Shown piece after piece: positions 9,479-17,973 of a DNA stretch of 64,000 bases (positions are counted from its first letter, which is position 1; each line of letters starts with the position of its first letter). Source of the stretch: Acidobacteriaceae bacterium (GTDB lineage: Bacteria > Acidobacteriota > Terriglobia > Terriglobales > Acidobacteriaceae); assembly GCA_003134815.1 (NCBI GenBank), contig PLCO01000012.1:1-64000 (forward strand). The letters are read 5' to 3'. Below the pieces are notes generated by a model. That model worked only from the letters and a program-made list of their open reading frames with translations, had not been told where the DNA came from and did no database searches. Made by a program: the position numbers and the translations under genes.

Positions 9479-10036
9479 TCACTGTGCAGGCAGTTTGCAG
9501 CAGTCGCCAGCTCCTGGCGGCTCGTTGGAGCCCGCATCCAGCGCCACTTTCCAGCTTCCATCCGGCTCCTTGCGCCACATGGTGATGTACCGCCCGCTCT
9601 TCACCACTGGATTCCCATTCGCGTCCTTGCTGTGTCCCTCGTAATGGCCCCATGTGTAGCCCATATCGCCTGAAGGCCCCATCATTGCGTCGGTCGGCGT
9701 CCAGGTCAGTTGATAGTCCGCTGGCAACCAATTTGCGGATTTGGCAATCGCTACCCTTCCAATCAGCGGCGCCGCTCCGTTTCCCAGTGCCACGCCGTCT
9801 TCGGCAAACCACGCGGCAAATGCCGCGCCTCCACGCTGCGCCACGTCCTTGGCAAACCGTGCTTCCAGGTCGTAGAGCAGCACCTTGCCAGGCTTCATCG
9901 TCGCGTCCGTCAGCGGATTAGGCGTCTGCGATTGCGTCCCCGGCTCGAGCAACTGCGCCCAGACGCCGTTTGAACCCGCACCCGCCAATCCCGCAATCAA
10001 TATGAAGGTTGAAAGCAGATTCCGCATTCCTGGCAC
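9479..10036 (-). CDS. exported NTF2-like (DUF4440/SnoaL-fold) protein
   Basis: A protein of about 185 residues with a signal peptide (MRNLLSTFILIAGLAGAGS, cleavage near VWA-Q) and one NTF2-like domain. Pointers are DLEARFAKDVAQRGGAAFAAWF, LPADYQLTWTPTDAMMGPSGDMGYTWG and SGRYITMWRKEPDGSWKVALD, the usual DUF4440 layout. Three starts compete: ATG 10051, GTG 10036 and ATG 10027. GTG 10036 is favoured because GGAGG lies 8 bases before it. Proteins of this fold are often small-molecule binding or isomerase-like, but no catalytic set is evident and no function is assigned. Confidence 0.7.
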   Translation of the reverse strand: MPGMRNLLSTFILIAGLAGAGSNGVWAQLLEPGTQSQTPNPLTDATMKPGKVLLYDLEARFAKDVAQRGGAAFAAWFAEDGVALGNGAAPLIGRVAIAKSANWLPADYQLTWTPTDAMMGPSGDMGYTWGHYEGHSKDANGNPVVKSGRYITMWRKEPDGSWKVALDAGSNEPPGAGDCCKLPAQ

Positions 10037-10111
10037 GTTTGCGCCCTCCATTGAACTTGCAGTCTATGCGCCCATCCTACAACTCTGGCCCGCACGGCTG
10101 CGCCGACCCGC

Positions 10112-10187
10112 AGCGTACTCGTGCCCCAGCGTTCTCGTGCCCAGCGTCGTCGTGCCCAGCGTCGTCGTGCCCCGCGTCGTCGTGATC
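10112..10187. repeat. 15-bp tandem repeat
   Basis: About five degenerate copies of a 15-bp unit, AGCGTCGTCGTGCCC, lie head to tail. Two internal copies are identical and the outer ones diverge. The array sits in the gap upstream of the NTF2-like gene. It looks like a slippage-generated array; its length could vary between strains. No function is apparent. Confidence 0.8.
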
Positions 10188-10282
10188 GACCGTTGGCGCT
10201 CGAGAATGTCCCGCCGCGCGCACGAAGAAAAGATCGCGACTGACGCTTTGATCAAGTTGACAAGAAGATAGGCCGGCTGCGT

Positions 10283-13200
10283 CTACTTGTCCGCCACTTT
10301 CACCGGAATCTCAAGCGATCCGATCCTGGCGCTCGCCGGCTCGTAGATCACGACGCGTAACACAGAGTCGCCGGCCGGTAAGTCCATCGCGAGCCGCACA
10401 GGAATCGTTCGTCCCGAATCCACCACCTGCTCATATTGTTCCGGCGAAAGATGAAGTTCGAACTTGCGGCCGAGGGAATTCACAGGACTGCCATCGCCGT
10501 CGTAGGCCACCAGCGCACACTCCAGCTCCACACGCCTGGTCCCGTCCGCTCCCTCGGTAAACGTCATTCCTTTCGGGTTCACGCTCAGGTCCACGATGTA
10601 GCGGTGCGCTCCACCCTTTAGGCTGGCGGCCTTGTCGCCCGCCGGTGCGTTCCCGGGAATCGGCCCCTTCAACTCCGGGTCGCCGGCGGGAAGCGCGCGC
10701 GCCTGAAATACAATCTGCGTCGACGGCGGCGCGCCCAGCACTGCTGCCGCGGTCACAACCGCCGGCACTCCGCCTGTGCTGTCCTCTGGCTTGCTTGCAT
10801 CGTCGGAGTAGTAGCCGGTCCGGTAGGCAAGTTGATACTTGCCACCCTCCACCTTCACCTCGACCTTGCGAAAATCGGCGCCACCGTGTTTGCCGTTCTT
10901 TTCTTCCGGTGGAACGTAGCTCAGCGCGTAGTAGCTTGAATCATTCGCAACAATCTTCTCCACTTCCGCCTTGAGATCGTTGCCACTCGAGTACACATGC
11001 CCGCCCGTCTCCGAGGCAATCGTGTTCATTGTTCCCTGGTCCAGCGACGTCTGCGTCGAAAAATTATTATTATCGTTCGAAACGGCCGGTCGAACTCCTT
11101 GCAATGTCGCCATCGCGGGAGTGTAACTCGCATCCGTGGTAGGCGCCGTTAACAGTCCACGCGCGTCCACTGGATATACCGAAACACGCGCCGCGGAAAG
11201 CAAAGCGCTCGTCCGCTGCATATCGATGGAATAGTCCCTTACATCCTTGAGTTGCGTCGAGAGCATCGCGTCGGGACTGAGTCCGATCGGGAACGATCCT
11301 GAGAACCAAATCAGATTCTTCTTTCCAGGAATCGCCGTCAGGTAGCGGGCCAGGTCGCTCAGGGCATCCAGCGTCATCGTCACCCGCTGATCCGTCTCAT
11401 AGGTCTCCGAGTCAGCCGCGAACTGCATGATTTGTCCCACAAGCCATCGCGTCCCCGGATCATTGCTCGTTGCAATGCTCGATCCTGCCTGGGCAATGCT
11501 TGAGGAATTGCTCTCGCTGCTGTTCGCGCCAACATCGGCCGACGACCGCGCATCTGGCTTTCGGCTCTCAAGGGCCTGCTTCAGCTTTGTCACATCCGTC
11601 GTAAATCCAACGACCATCCGCAACTTCGACGAAAGCGTGAAAATTGCCAGCGCAGTCCCCGGCTTGATCGTGCCCAGGTAGGCGATCATCTGTTTTCGCA
11701 CCTGCTCCTGGTCGCCCATCGGAGTGTTCAGCGAATCCAGCAGCAGCACGTTCACCGCACTGGTTTCCGGATACACCGGGACATTCGAATACGTATCCGG
11801 CGGCAATGCCGGCGGCGGCGCAATCTCCACACTGGCTGGCGGCTCATTTTCTTCAAACGAATCAATCGGCTGCTCGTGTCCATCTTCAAAGACGTGGAAC
11901 CGGCTGCGATCCAATCCCTTGACCGGTTTGTCGTGTTCGGTCACGGTCACATCCAACAGAACCAACTTTGATTTGGCATGCAAAACCGTACCTGTCGGCA
12001 TTGCGCCCGTCGCGCCTGGTGCTGGGGTAGGTTCTGCTGCCGGCGGCGTCGAGGTTTCGGCTGATTCAGCAGCCGGAACTGGAGCCGAATTTGCAACAGG
12101 CCCCGCTGCAGCCGGTGCGGAAGCCGCACTTGCGACAGGTGCGGGTGAAGTTTCTGCCGGCGGCGCCGCGGGCTCTGGAGACCCGTTAGCCGCAGCGTCT
12201 GGTACGGCGGTCGCGCCCCCGCCTTCAGCATTGCCCCCTCCGTCTGCGCTGCCAGCCGGCACAATGCGCGCCTCGGAGCCGAATTCGTGATAGTGCGTGA
12301 ACGCTACGTCGTTCAAATTAACTTGCACTGGCTGTGAAGCTTCATCGTTCGCGGCCGCGCTCGGCACGGGAATCGTGGAGAAAGCCACGCTCTTCACGGG
12401 GCAAATGTAGCTGCGCCCCCCAATGTTCACCGGTGCGTATTCCACCACCTTGGCCGCCCGCATTCCCGCATGCGGGGGCGCGGCATCTGCCACTTCGCTC
12501 AGCCGCAGAATCTCGCCTGTTGCCGGATCGATCTCGATCTCTCCGTGATAGGCGGGAAAGAGCGACTGCCCCTTTCCGTCCATGGTAATCCCGATCCTGA
12601 AGTGCGATTGATTCGCCGCAACGGCATAGTGAAAGACGGCCGCCGGTTCTCCATCCCCCTGCTCCCATCGCAGCCAGCTCACCCCGGTCGGGATGATGTC
12701 GTTGATTACCGCTCCGAGAATCGGCCCGAACTCACCGCTGGAGGTCAGCCCCAGCGCCGATTCCTCCGCTTTCTTCCGTTTGCCCGCGTCCTCGTCAATT
12801 GCCTCATGCCCATCACGGTAGGTCACCGTCATGCTGTATTCGCCCGTACCGTGCAGTCCCCTGTATTCGGCGGTGCTGCCCATGCCCGGGGTCTGGATCG
12901 GAAGGTCGCTCAGCGACGCGTGCGCGTCCATCGCCGTCGACCCAGAGTAGGTGTATTCCTCGCGACGCGATAGCGTGTCCTCGAAGTGTGTGGTCTCGCG
13001 CGTCGCGTAAAAGTCCGGTAACCGCGTCGTCGTTGATCTCACGTACTCCAGGGCCATCGAAACCATGCGCTGCTGTGTTTCTATGTCCGGCGGAGGATCG
13101 CGAAGCACGTCGCTTGCGGGAGGATTCAAAAAGGCCGTCATATCGGCCAGCTTCATAAGCTCTTCCTGAGTGCGCTTACCGGGAAAATCCGCCTCCCAGT

Positions 13201-13390
13201 GCGCCAGTCGCGCCGGGCTCACCCGTTCCGTGAGCCGCGCATCCTCCAGCTCTCCCGCCACCTTGCCATCCGGCTTGCCGTGGAGCTTGATGAGCAACTG
13301 CTCCATCTGCTCGATGGACATGGTCTTGTCCGCCATCGCCGGCCACGCGATTCCCCACAGAAGCAGCAGTATGGCGCATTTCCGAATCAA
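10283..13390 (-). CDS. large secreted protein with VWFA-related Acidobacterial domain
   Basis: A protein of about 1035 residues. A TTG start at 13390 is chosen because GAGGGA precedes it by about 8 bases and the product then starts with a signal peptide (LIRKCAILLLLWGIAWPAMA). An N-terminal region of unknown fold (about 20-380) is followed by an Ala/Pro-rich linker (about 380-470). A VWFA-like region then begins with LVLLDVTVTEHDKPVKGL and FHVFEDGHEQPIDSFEE, continues through VNVLLLDSLNTP and GKKNLIWFSGSFP, and ends with YALSYVPPEE. This matches the VWFA-related Acidobacterial family (TIGR03436). It is probably extracytoplasmic; its role is unknown. It is divergent from dxs, with a 229-bp shared upstream region. 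Confidence 0.85.
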   Translation of the reverse strand: MIRKCAILLLLWGIAWPAMADKTMSIEQMEQLLIKLHGKPDGKVAGELEDARLTERVSPARLAHWEADFPGKRTQEELMKLADMTAFLNPPASDVLRDPPPDIETQQRMVSMALEYVRSTTTRLPDFYATRETTHFEDTLSRREEYTYSGSTAMDAHASLSDLPIQTPGMGSTAEYRGLHGTGEYSMTVTYRDGHEAIDEDAGKRKKAEESALGLTSSGEFGPILGAVINDIIPTGVSWLRWEQGDGEPAAVFHYAVAANQSHFRIGITMDGKGQSLFPAYHGEIEIDPATGEILRLSEVADAAPPHAGMRAAKVVEYAPVNIGGRSYICPVKSVAFSTIPVPSAAANDEASQPVQVNLNDVAFTHYHEFGSEARIVPAGSADGGGNAEGGGATAVPDAAANGSPEPAAPPAETSPAPVASAASAPAAAGPVANSAPVPAAESAETSTPPAAEPTPAPGATGAMPTGTVLHAKSKLVLLDVTVTEHDKPVKGLDRSRFHVFEDGHEQPIDSFEENEPPASVEIAPPPALPPDTYSNVPVYPETSAVNVLLLDSLNTPMGDQEQVRKQMIAYLGTIKPGTALAIFTLSSKLRMVVGFTTDVTKLKQALESRKPDARSSADVGANSSESNSSSIAQAGSSIATSNDPGTRWLVGQIMQFAADSETYETDQRVTMTLDALSDLARYLTAIPGKKNLIWFSGSFPIGLSPDAMLSTQLKDVRDYSIDMQRTSALLSAARVSVYPVDARGLLTAPTTDASYTPAMATLQGVRPAVSNDNNNFSTQTSLDQGTMNTIASETGGHVYSSGNDLKAEVEKIVANDSSYYALSYVPPEEKNGKHGGADFRKVEVKVEGGKYQLAYRTGYYSDDASKPEDSTGGVPAVVTAAAVLGAPPSTQIVFQARALPAGDPELKGPIPGNAPAGDKAASLKGGAHRYIVDLSVNPKGMTFTEGADGTRRVELECALVAYDGDGSPVNSLGRKFELHLSPEQYEQVVDSGRTIPVRLAMDLPAGDSVLRVVIYEPASARIGSLEIPVKVADK

Positions 13391-13619
13391 GCTTTTGTCC
13401 CTCGCATCGCCGCACAATTGTCCGCGGCACAAGTATAGACGTTTTCGAATTGCCGCTGCCATCCATTCGTCCCAAACCCTGGCGTGTTTCCGCCGTCTAA
13501 TCCAACAAAGCAACACTCTGCCGCGAAGGTATACTAAACGTTGGCGATTCCCGGGGCGGGCGCGTTGTAGCTTTGTACTTTTCCCTCGATTCCCGGTCTC
13601 CCCCGGGGGAAGGAAATAC

Positions 13620-15506
13620 ATGGGAACGCTTCTGGAGTCGATCCATTCTCCCGCCGACCTCAAAAGCCTTGACTACACGCAGATGGCCTCGCTTGCCGAG
13701 GAGATTCGCACCTTCCTCATCCAGACACTTTCCAAAACCGGCGGCCACCTCGGCCCCAATCTAGGCGTTGTCGAGCTCACCCTTGCCCTGCACGCCGTCT
13801 TCGACACCCCTGAAGATAAGATCCTCTTCGATGTGAGCCATCAGGCCTATATCCACAAAATCATCACCGGTCGCCGCGAGCAGCTCTCCACCATCCGCCA
13901 GCCCGGCGGGCTCAACGGTTTCATGCTGCGCACCGAAAGCGAGCATGACAGCTACGGCGCAGGCCACGCCGGAACCGCGCTCTCCGCGGCTTTGGGCATG
14001 GCCGTCGCCCGAGACCTCTCCGGCGGCCACGAGCACGTCATCGCCGTCGCTGGCGACGCTGCTTTCACCAACGGCATCACCTTCGAAGCGATCAACAACA
14101 TCGCCGCGCAAACCAGGCGCATGATCGTTGTCCTCAATGACAACGAGTGGTCCATCGACCGCAACGTGGGCGCCATCGCCCGCTATTTCCATCGCATTGT
14201 GACCAATGAGCACTACCAGCATCTGCACGATCGCGCCACGCGACTCATCGAGCGCTTCGGCGGTAAGACTGCAATCAAGGTCGTCCGCCGCGCCGAGGAA
14301 GCCGCTAAGAGCATGTTGTGGCCCTCCATCCTCTTTGAGGAGTTCGGCCTGGAATACTTCGGCCCCATCGACGGCCACAACCTCCCGCTATTGATCGAGA
14401 CATTCAAATTCCTCAAGGCCCTAGACCATCCCGTCCTGCTCCACATCCTCACGCAAAAAGGCCGCGGCTTTCAGCCCGCCCTCGACGGCCAGAAGAAGTT
14501 TCACGGCCTTGGGCCCTATGATCCCGAGACTGGCAAGACGCCCGATGGTTCGGCCACATACGCTGAAGTATTTGCCAACACTCTTGCCGATCTCGCATCC
14601 AAAGATCCGCGCGTCGTCGCCATCACCGCCGCCATGCCCAACGGCACCGGCCTCGATCACTTCAGAACGCGTCACCCCAAACGTTACTTCGACGTCGGCA
14701 TCGCTGAAGAGCACGCCGTCGTCTTCGCCGCGGGCATGGCTACGCGCGGCTATCGCCCGGTCTGCGCCATCTACTCCACATTCCTGCAACGCGCCTTCGA
14801 TCCCGTCGTCCACGATGTCTGCCTGCAAAAGCTGCCCGTCCTTTTTTGCATGGATCGCGCAGGACTCTCGGGCGATGACGGCCCAACCCATCACGGTCTC
14901 TTCGACATCGCGTATCTGCGTGGCATTCCTGAAATCGTTCTCATGGCTCCCAAAGATGAGGACGAGCTGGCCGACATGATCAAAACCGGCCTCTCGCTTC
15001 CCGGCCCAAGCGCCATTCGCTATCCGCGTGGCACCGTCGCCGGCGTGGCTCGCAAATCCGAGCCGCAATTGATTCCCATTGGCAAGGCCGAAGTCCTCGC
15101 CGACGGCTCCGATGTTGCCATCCTCGGCCTAGGCCCCATGATCACGCTCGCGCGTGGCCTCGCCGCATCTCTCGAGCGCGAAGGCTACTCCGCCGCCGTA
15201 ATCAATCCCCGCTTCATCAAACCGCTCGACCGCGAAGTTCTCGCGCGTTATGCCTCGCGCGTCGCCGCTTTCGTCACCTTCGAAGATCACGTCAAAATGG
15301 GCGGCTTCGGCACCGCCATCGTTGAAGCTCTCGACGAGATGGGCCTCTCCGTTCTCGTCATTCGCATCGGCTGGCCCGACCAATTCATCGAGCACGGCAA
15401 GATCGACGAGCTCCGCTCGCGCTACGGCCTCACGGTCGAAGCGGCCCTTGCCCAGGTTCTCCCGCTCCTCACGCGCCGCCGCCGTCCCACCCTCATCGCG
15501 AGCTAA
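13620..15506 (+). CDS. dxs: 1-deoxy-D-xylulose-5-phosphate synthase
   Basis: A 628-residue thiamine-diphosphate enzyme condensing pyruvate and glyceraldehyde 3-phosphate, the first step of the MEP isoprenoid pathway. The length is normal. The ATG at 13620 follows GGAAGG by 6 bases. Motifs: SKTGGHLGPNLGVVELTLAL, LFDVSHQAYIHKIITGR, YGAGHAGTALSAALGMA, DVGIAEEHAV, DRAGLSGDDGPTHHG, SAIRYPRG and a C-terminal transketolase domain. The TPP-binding segment reads AGDAAFTNGITFEAINN rather than the common GDGA, a variant I associate with a distinct bacterial DXS subgroup. Function as DXS is well supported. Confidence 0.93.
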   Translation: MGTLLESIHSPADLKSLDYTQMASLAEEIRTFLIQTLSKTGGHLGPNLGVVELTLALHAVFDTPEDKILFDVSHQAYIHKIITGRREQLSTIRQPGGLNGFMLRTESEHDSYGAGHAGTALSAALGMAVARDLSGGHEHVIAVAGDAAFTNGITFEAINNIAAQTRRMIVVLNDNEWSIDRNVGAIARYFHRIVTNEHYQHLHDRATRLIERFGGKTAIKVVRRAEEAAKSMLWPSILFEEFGLEYFGPIDGHNLPLLIETFKFLKALDHPVLLHILTQKGRGFQPALDGQKKFHGLGPYDPETGKTPDGSATYAEVFANTLADLASKDPRVVAITAAMPNGTGLDHFRTRHPKRYFDVGIAEEHAVVFAAGMATRGYRPVCAIYSTFLQRAFDPVVHDVCLQKLPVLFCMDRAGLSGDDGPTHHGLFDIAYLRGIPEIVLMAPKDEDELADMIKTGLSLPGPSAIRYPRGTVAGVARKSEPQLIPIGKAEVLADGSDVAILGLGPMITLARGLAASLEREGYSAAVINPRFIKPLDREVLARYASRVAAFVTFEDHVKMGGFGTAIVEALDEMGLSVLVIRIGWPDQFIEHGKIDELRSRYGLTVEAALAQVLPLLTRRRRPTLIAS

Positions 15507-15721
15507 ACGCACACACCTATTTGCTCATTTGCTTACTCGCCCTCCGCCAAGGACTGACTTGTCCTTTCTCTGTTCGCCAGTTGGGATCGCGGTCTGGGGC
15601 GACCTGTTGTTACCATCAGGCCGTACTAAGGTTCCTTCCAAATGCACTAAGGATTCGTTATGAACTACCGATGAGAGACCTATCATGTGTTGGTCCGCGC
15701 GGGCGGAGAGGCGCGGCGACC

Positions 15722-16207
15722 ATGAAAACCAAAATACCGGTTCTCGCTTTTAGCTTTCTGGCGTCAGCACTGGCAGTCAGATCCGTCGCTGCCGCGACTG
15801 CCAGTGCCTCATTCAGTGTTTCCGCGACGGTTCAAGCTTCCTGCGTGGCCGCCGTCACCGCAACGGCGATCAAAACCTACAATGAGGCAACGGACGCGGC
15901 ATCCGCCGTCTCAGTCGACTGCAGCAACTCCGCACCGTACAGCGTTAGCCTCGATTCAGGACTGGTGCACGACGCCGCTGTGGCACTTCGGCCGATGACT
16001 CGTTCCCGCTTCGCCCTGCTGGGCTATCCGCTCAGTTCAAACCCTCGAGGCATTGCTAATTGGGGTCAGGCCGTGACTCCTGACACATCCACTTGGTTTG
16101 GCAGCGACTTGAACTCCTTGCTCGTCACCAATAGGCGGTATTCAGCGGCGCAGTGCGCTACACCCGGCGCATACCTCGATACGATGATTGTCGTCGTGAC
16201 GTATTAG
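15722..16207 (+). CDS. spore coat U (SCPU)-domain pilin-like subunit
   Basis: A 161-residue exported protein. The ATG at 15722 follows GGAGAGG by about 10 bases. A signal peptide (MKTKIPVLAFSFLASALAV) precedes one SCPU domain, the fold used by subunits of archaic chaperone-usher pili. It has the early Cys (VQASCVAAVTA) and Cys in VDCSNSAPYSVSLDSG, and ends in a beta-strand MIVVVTY like the other subunits here. It is more divergent than the next subunit and 460 bp away from it, so it may be a minor pilin expressed separately. Confidence 0.75.
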   Translation: MKTKIPVLAFSFLASALAVRSVAAATASASFSVSATVQASCVAAVTATAIKTYNEATDAASAVSVDCSNSAPYSVSLDSGLVHDAAVALRPMTRSRFALLGYPLSSNPRGIANWGQAVTPDTSTWFGSDLNSLLVTNRRYSAAQCATPGAYLDTMIVVVTY

Positions 16208-16670
16208 GCGATCGCGCCCACGCAAGAAGCGTCACAAGGATCATTGCCAATCCCTCGGAGAGCCACCTGCCTGCCAACAGCGGCAGCACTGTGTCCGAAA
16301 GTCTTCGCCAGCATTGATTCAACTGCCTATTTATTACCTTGGTACATAGGGCGCGATGACCTATTGGTGCTATTGAAGCAAACCATCGTAATCAATATTG
16401 TCCCATTAACGCTCAATGACAAATTGTCAGGTCAGCGCTTGGTTGAAAGACTGCCGCGCCTGCTGATCCATTGATCTTGCGTCCCCGCGTGCAACGAACG
16501 CGAGGAGGCTGTTTGCTTCATTCGGTGGCAATTGTGTGCAGAGTCATACCGATAAGCCGGCCACTCTGATTCAGAATTGCCTGATTCAGCCACGAACTGA
16601 TCCTGTTTGACTCAAAGTCGGACGGCCGTTGATCTCAATTTCGAACGTTGTTGTACCAGGAGTAAGTGTC
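16208..16670. other. AT-richer intergenic region upstream of pilus operon
   Basis: No convincing gene is seen. It is AT-richer than the flanking genes and contains the operator-like inverted repeat listed below. The promoter for the pilus operon is expected here, but no clear -35/-10 pair was picked out. Confidence 0.45.
16417..16429. promoter_or_regulatory. 13-bp inverted repeat, possible operator
   Basis: TGACAA-A-TTGTCA is a perfect 6+1+6 inverted repeat in the gap upstream of the pilus operon. It could bind a dimeric regulator. It is about 240 bp from the next start codon, and no regulator gene is adjacent. Confidence 0.3.
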
Positions 16671-17180
16671 ATGAAGTTCTTTAACCCCTTGAAGACCGCA
16701 CTGCTTTCCGCCTTTCTGGGATTCGCGGCGCTGGGTCTGACCCCTGCATCTGCCGTCGCACAAGCTGACCCTGCAACCACCACATTTGGGGTCTCGGCGA
16801 CGGTACTCAAAGACTGCATCGTCTCCGCCACCGCCCTCGCATTCGGAAACTACACGGGAGCGGTCAACACCAACACGTCCACCATCACGGTCACTTGCAC
16901 CAACTCCACGACCTACTCGGTCGGCCTTGGTGTTGGATTGGCAACAGGCGCCACCGTGACCACTCGTCAGATGCAAAATGGCGCGGCCTTGCTCAACTAT
17001 GGGCTGTACTCGAACGGCACCTGGACAACCAACTGGGGCAACACCCTCGCCACCAACTGGGTGACCGGGACGGGCAACGGGGCCGCACAGAACATTACTG
17101 TCTACGGCCAGATTCCGGCGGCGCAGTATGTGACGCCCGGGTCTTACGCAGATACAATTGCTGTTACCGTCACCTATTGA
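16671..17180 (+). CDS. spore coat U (SCPU)-domain major pilin-like subunit (CsuA/B-like)
   Basis: A 169-residue exported subunit. The ATG at 16671 follows AGGAG by 8 bases. A signal peptide (about 1-32, ending ASAVAQA) leads into an SCPU domain with the paired cysteines of the fold (KDCIVSATALAFGNYTGAV and TVTCTNSTTYSVGLGVG) and the terminal strand IAVTVTY that would complement a neighbouring subunit. It is the first gene of a run with chaperone, usher and two-domain tip protein. The gene order matches archaic (sigma-clade, Csu-like) pili, so this is the likely main shaft subunit. Confidence 0.82.
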   Translation: MKFFNPLKTALLSAFLGFAALGLTPASAVAQADPATTTFGVSATVLKDCIVSATALAFGNYTGAVNTNTSTITVTCTNSTTYSVGLGVGLATGATVTTRQMQNGAALLNYGLYSNGTWTTNWGNTLATNWVTGTGNGAAQNITVYGQIPAAQYVTPGSYADTIAVTVTY

Positions 17181-17210
17181 CCATTTGCAACATTTGGAAT
17201 TGGGATCCCC

Positions 17211-17960
17211 ATGATCTTGCGAAACTCATCCCGTCGAATGGCGGCAGCCCTGGCGATCGCCGGCGCAGCCGTCATTCTCCTTTTGGCAGGCCCAGCGGCG
17301 CCGGCACAGGCGTTGTCGGTTCTGCCCGTCAACGTTTTCTTTTCGCCCGGACAGAAGGCTTCCTCCCTGACAGTGACCAACGTAGGGACCACTGAAACCT
17401 CTATTCAGATTCGCGCCTACGCTTGGAGCCAGCAGAGCGGCGACGATCAACTCACCGAATCAGATGCAGTGGTGCTGAGCCCTCCGCTTACCACGATTGC
17501 TCCTGGGGCGTCACAGGTGATACGCCTCATTCTGCGTCAGTTGCCGCAGGGCCGTGAGGCAACCTACCGCATTCTCGTCGACCAGATTCCTCCTCCGGCT
17601 GAGCCGGGTATTGTGCATATGGTGCTGCGCATGTCGATTCCGATTTTTGCCCAGCCGCCGACACGTGCGGTTCCGCATGTGCAGTTCCATTTGGAGATGG
17701 ATTCCGGAAAGCTCATCCTCGTGGGAATCAACGATGGCCTTAGCCACGAAGTGATCCGCGATGTCGTGCTAACGACAAGCGACGGCCGAAAGTTGAAGGA
17801 AGAGTCCACCACATCGCCCTATATTCTCGCCGGCGCCACACGGCGTTGGCCCATCGCCGCGCAAGGCTCCCTGCCGCTGCCAGGTGAATCCTTGCAGTTG
17901 ACTGCCCACACGGACGCCGGCGTCATCCAGCAGCAGGTCGGCTTCGTCGCGGCGCCATGA
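17211..17960 (+). CDS. fimbrial periplasmic chaperone (PapD-like, CsuC-type)
   Basis: A 249-residue exported chaperone with two immunoglobulin-like domains. A signal peptide (about 1-36, ending APAQA) is followed by SVLPVNVFFSPGQKASSLTVTN, then QIRAYAWSQQ and YRILVDQIPP, typical of archaic pilus chaperones. The pattern VIRLILRQLPQGREATYRILVDQ contains the G1/F1 strands that donate to subunits. It lies 30 bp after the pilin and 13 bp before the usher, so one operon is likely. It caps and folds SCPU subunits in the periplasm. Confidence 0.88.
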   Translation: MILRNSSRRMAAALAIAGAAVILLLAGPAAPAQALSVLPVNVFFSPGQKASSLTVTNVGTTETSIQIRAYAWSQQSGDDQLTESDAVVLSPPLTTIAPGASQVIRLILRQLPQGREATYRILVDQIPPPAEPGIVHMVLRMSIPIFAQPPTRAVPHVQFHLEMDSGKLILVGINDGLSHEVIRDVVLTTSDGRKLKEESTTSPYILAGATRRWPIAAQGSLPLPGESLQLTAHTDAGVIQQQVGFVAAP

Positions 17961-17973
17961 TCGTCGAGGTGCA

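Noticed and set aside
13391..13663. N-terminal extension of the VWFA protein to an ATG at 13663
   Set aside because: It would place about 90 Arg-rich residues before a clear signal peptide and would overlap the dxs start; a TTG at 13390 has a proper ribosome-binding site.
16244..16474. 76-codon frame in the pilus upstream region
   Set aside because: No ribosome-binding site, no recognisable domain, and it ends without relation to the operon. Treated as non-coding.
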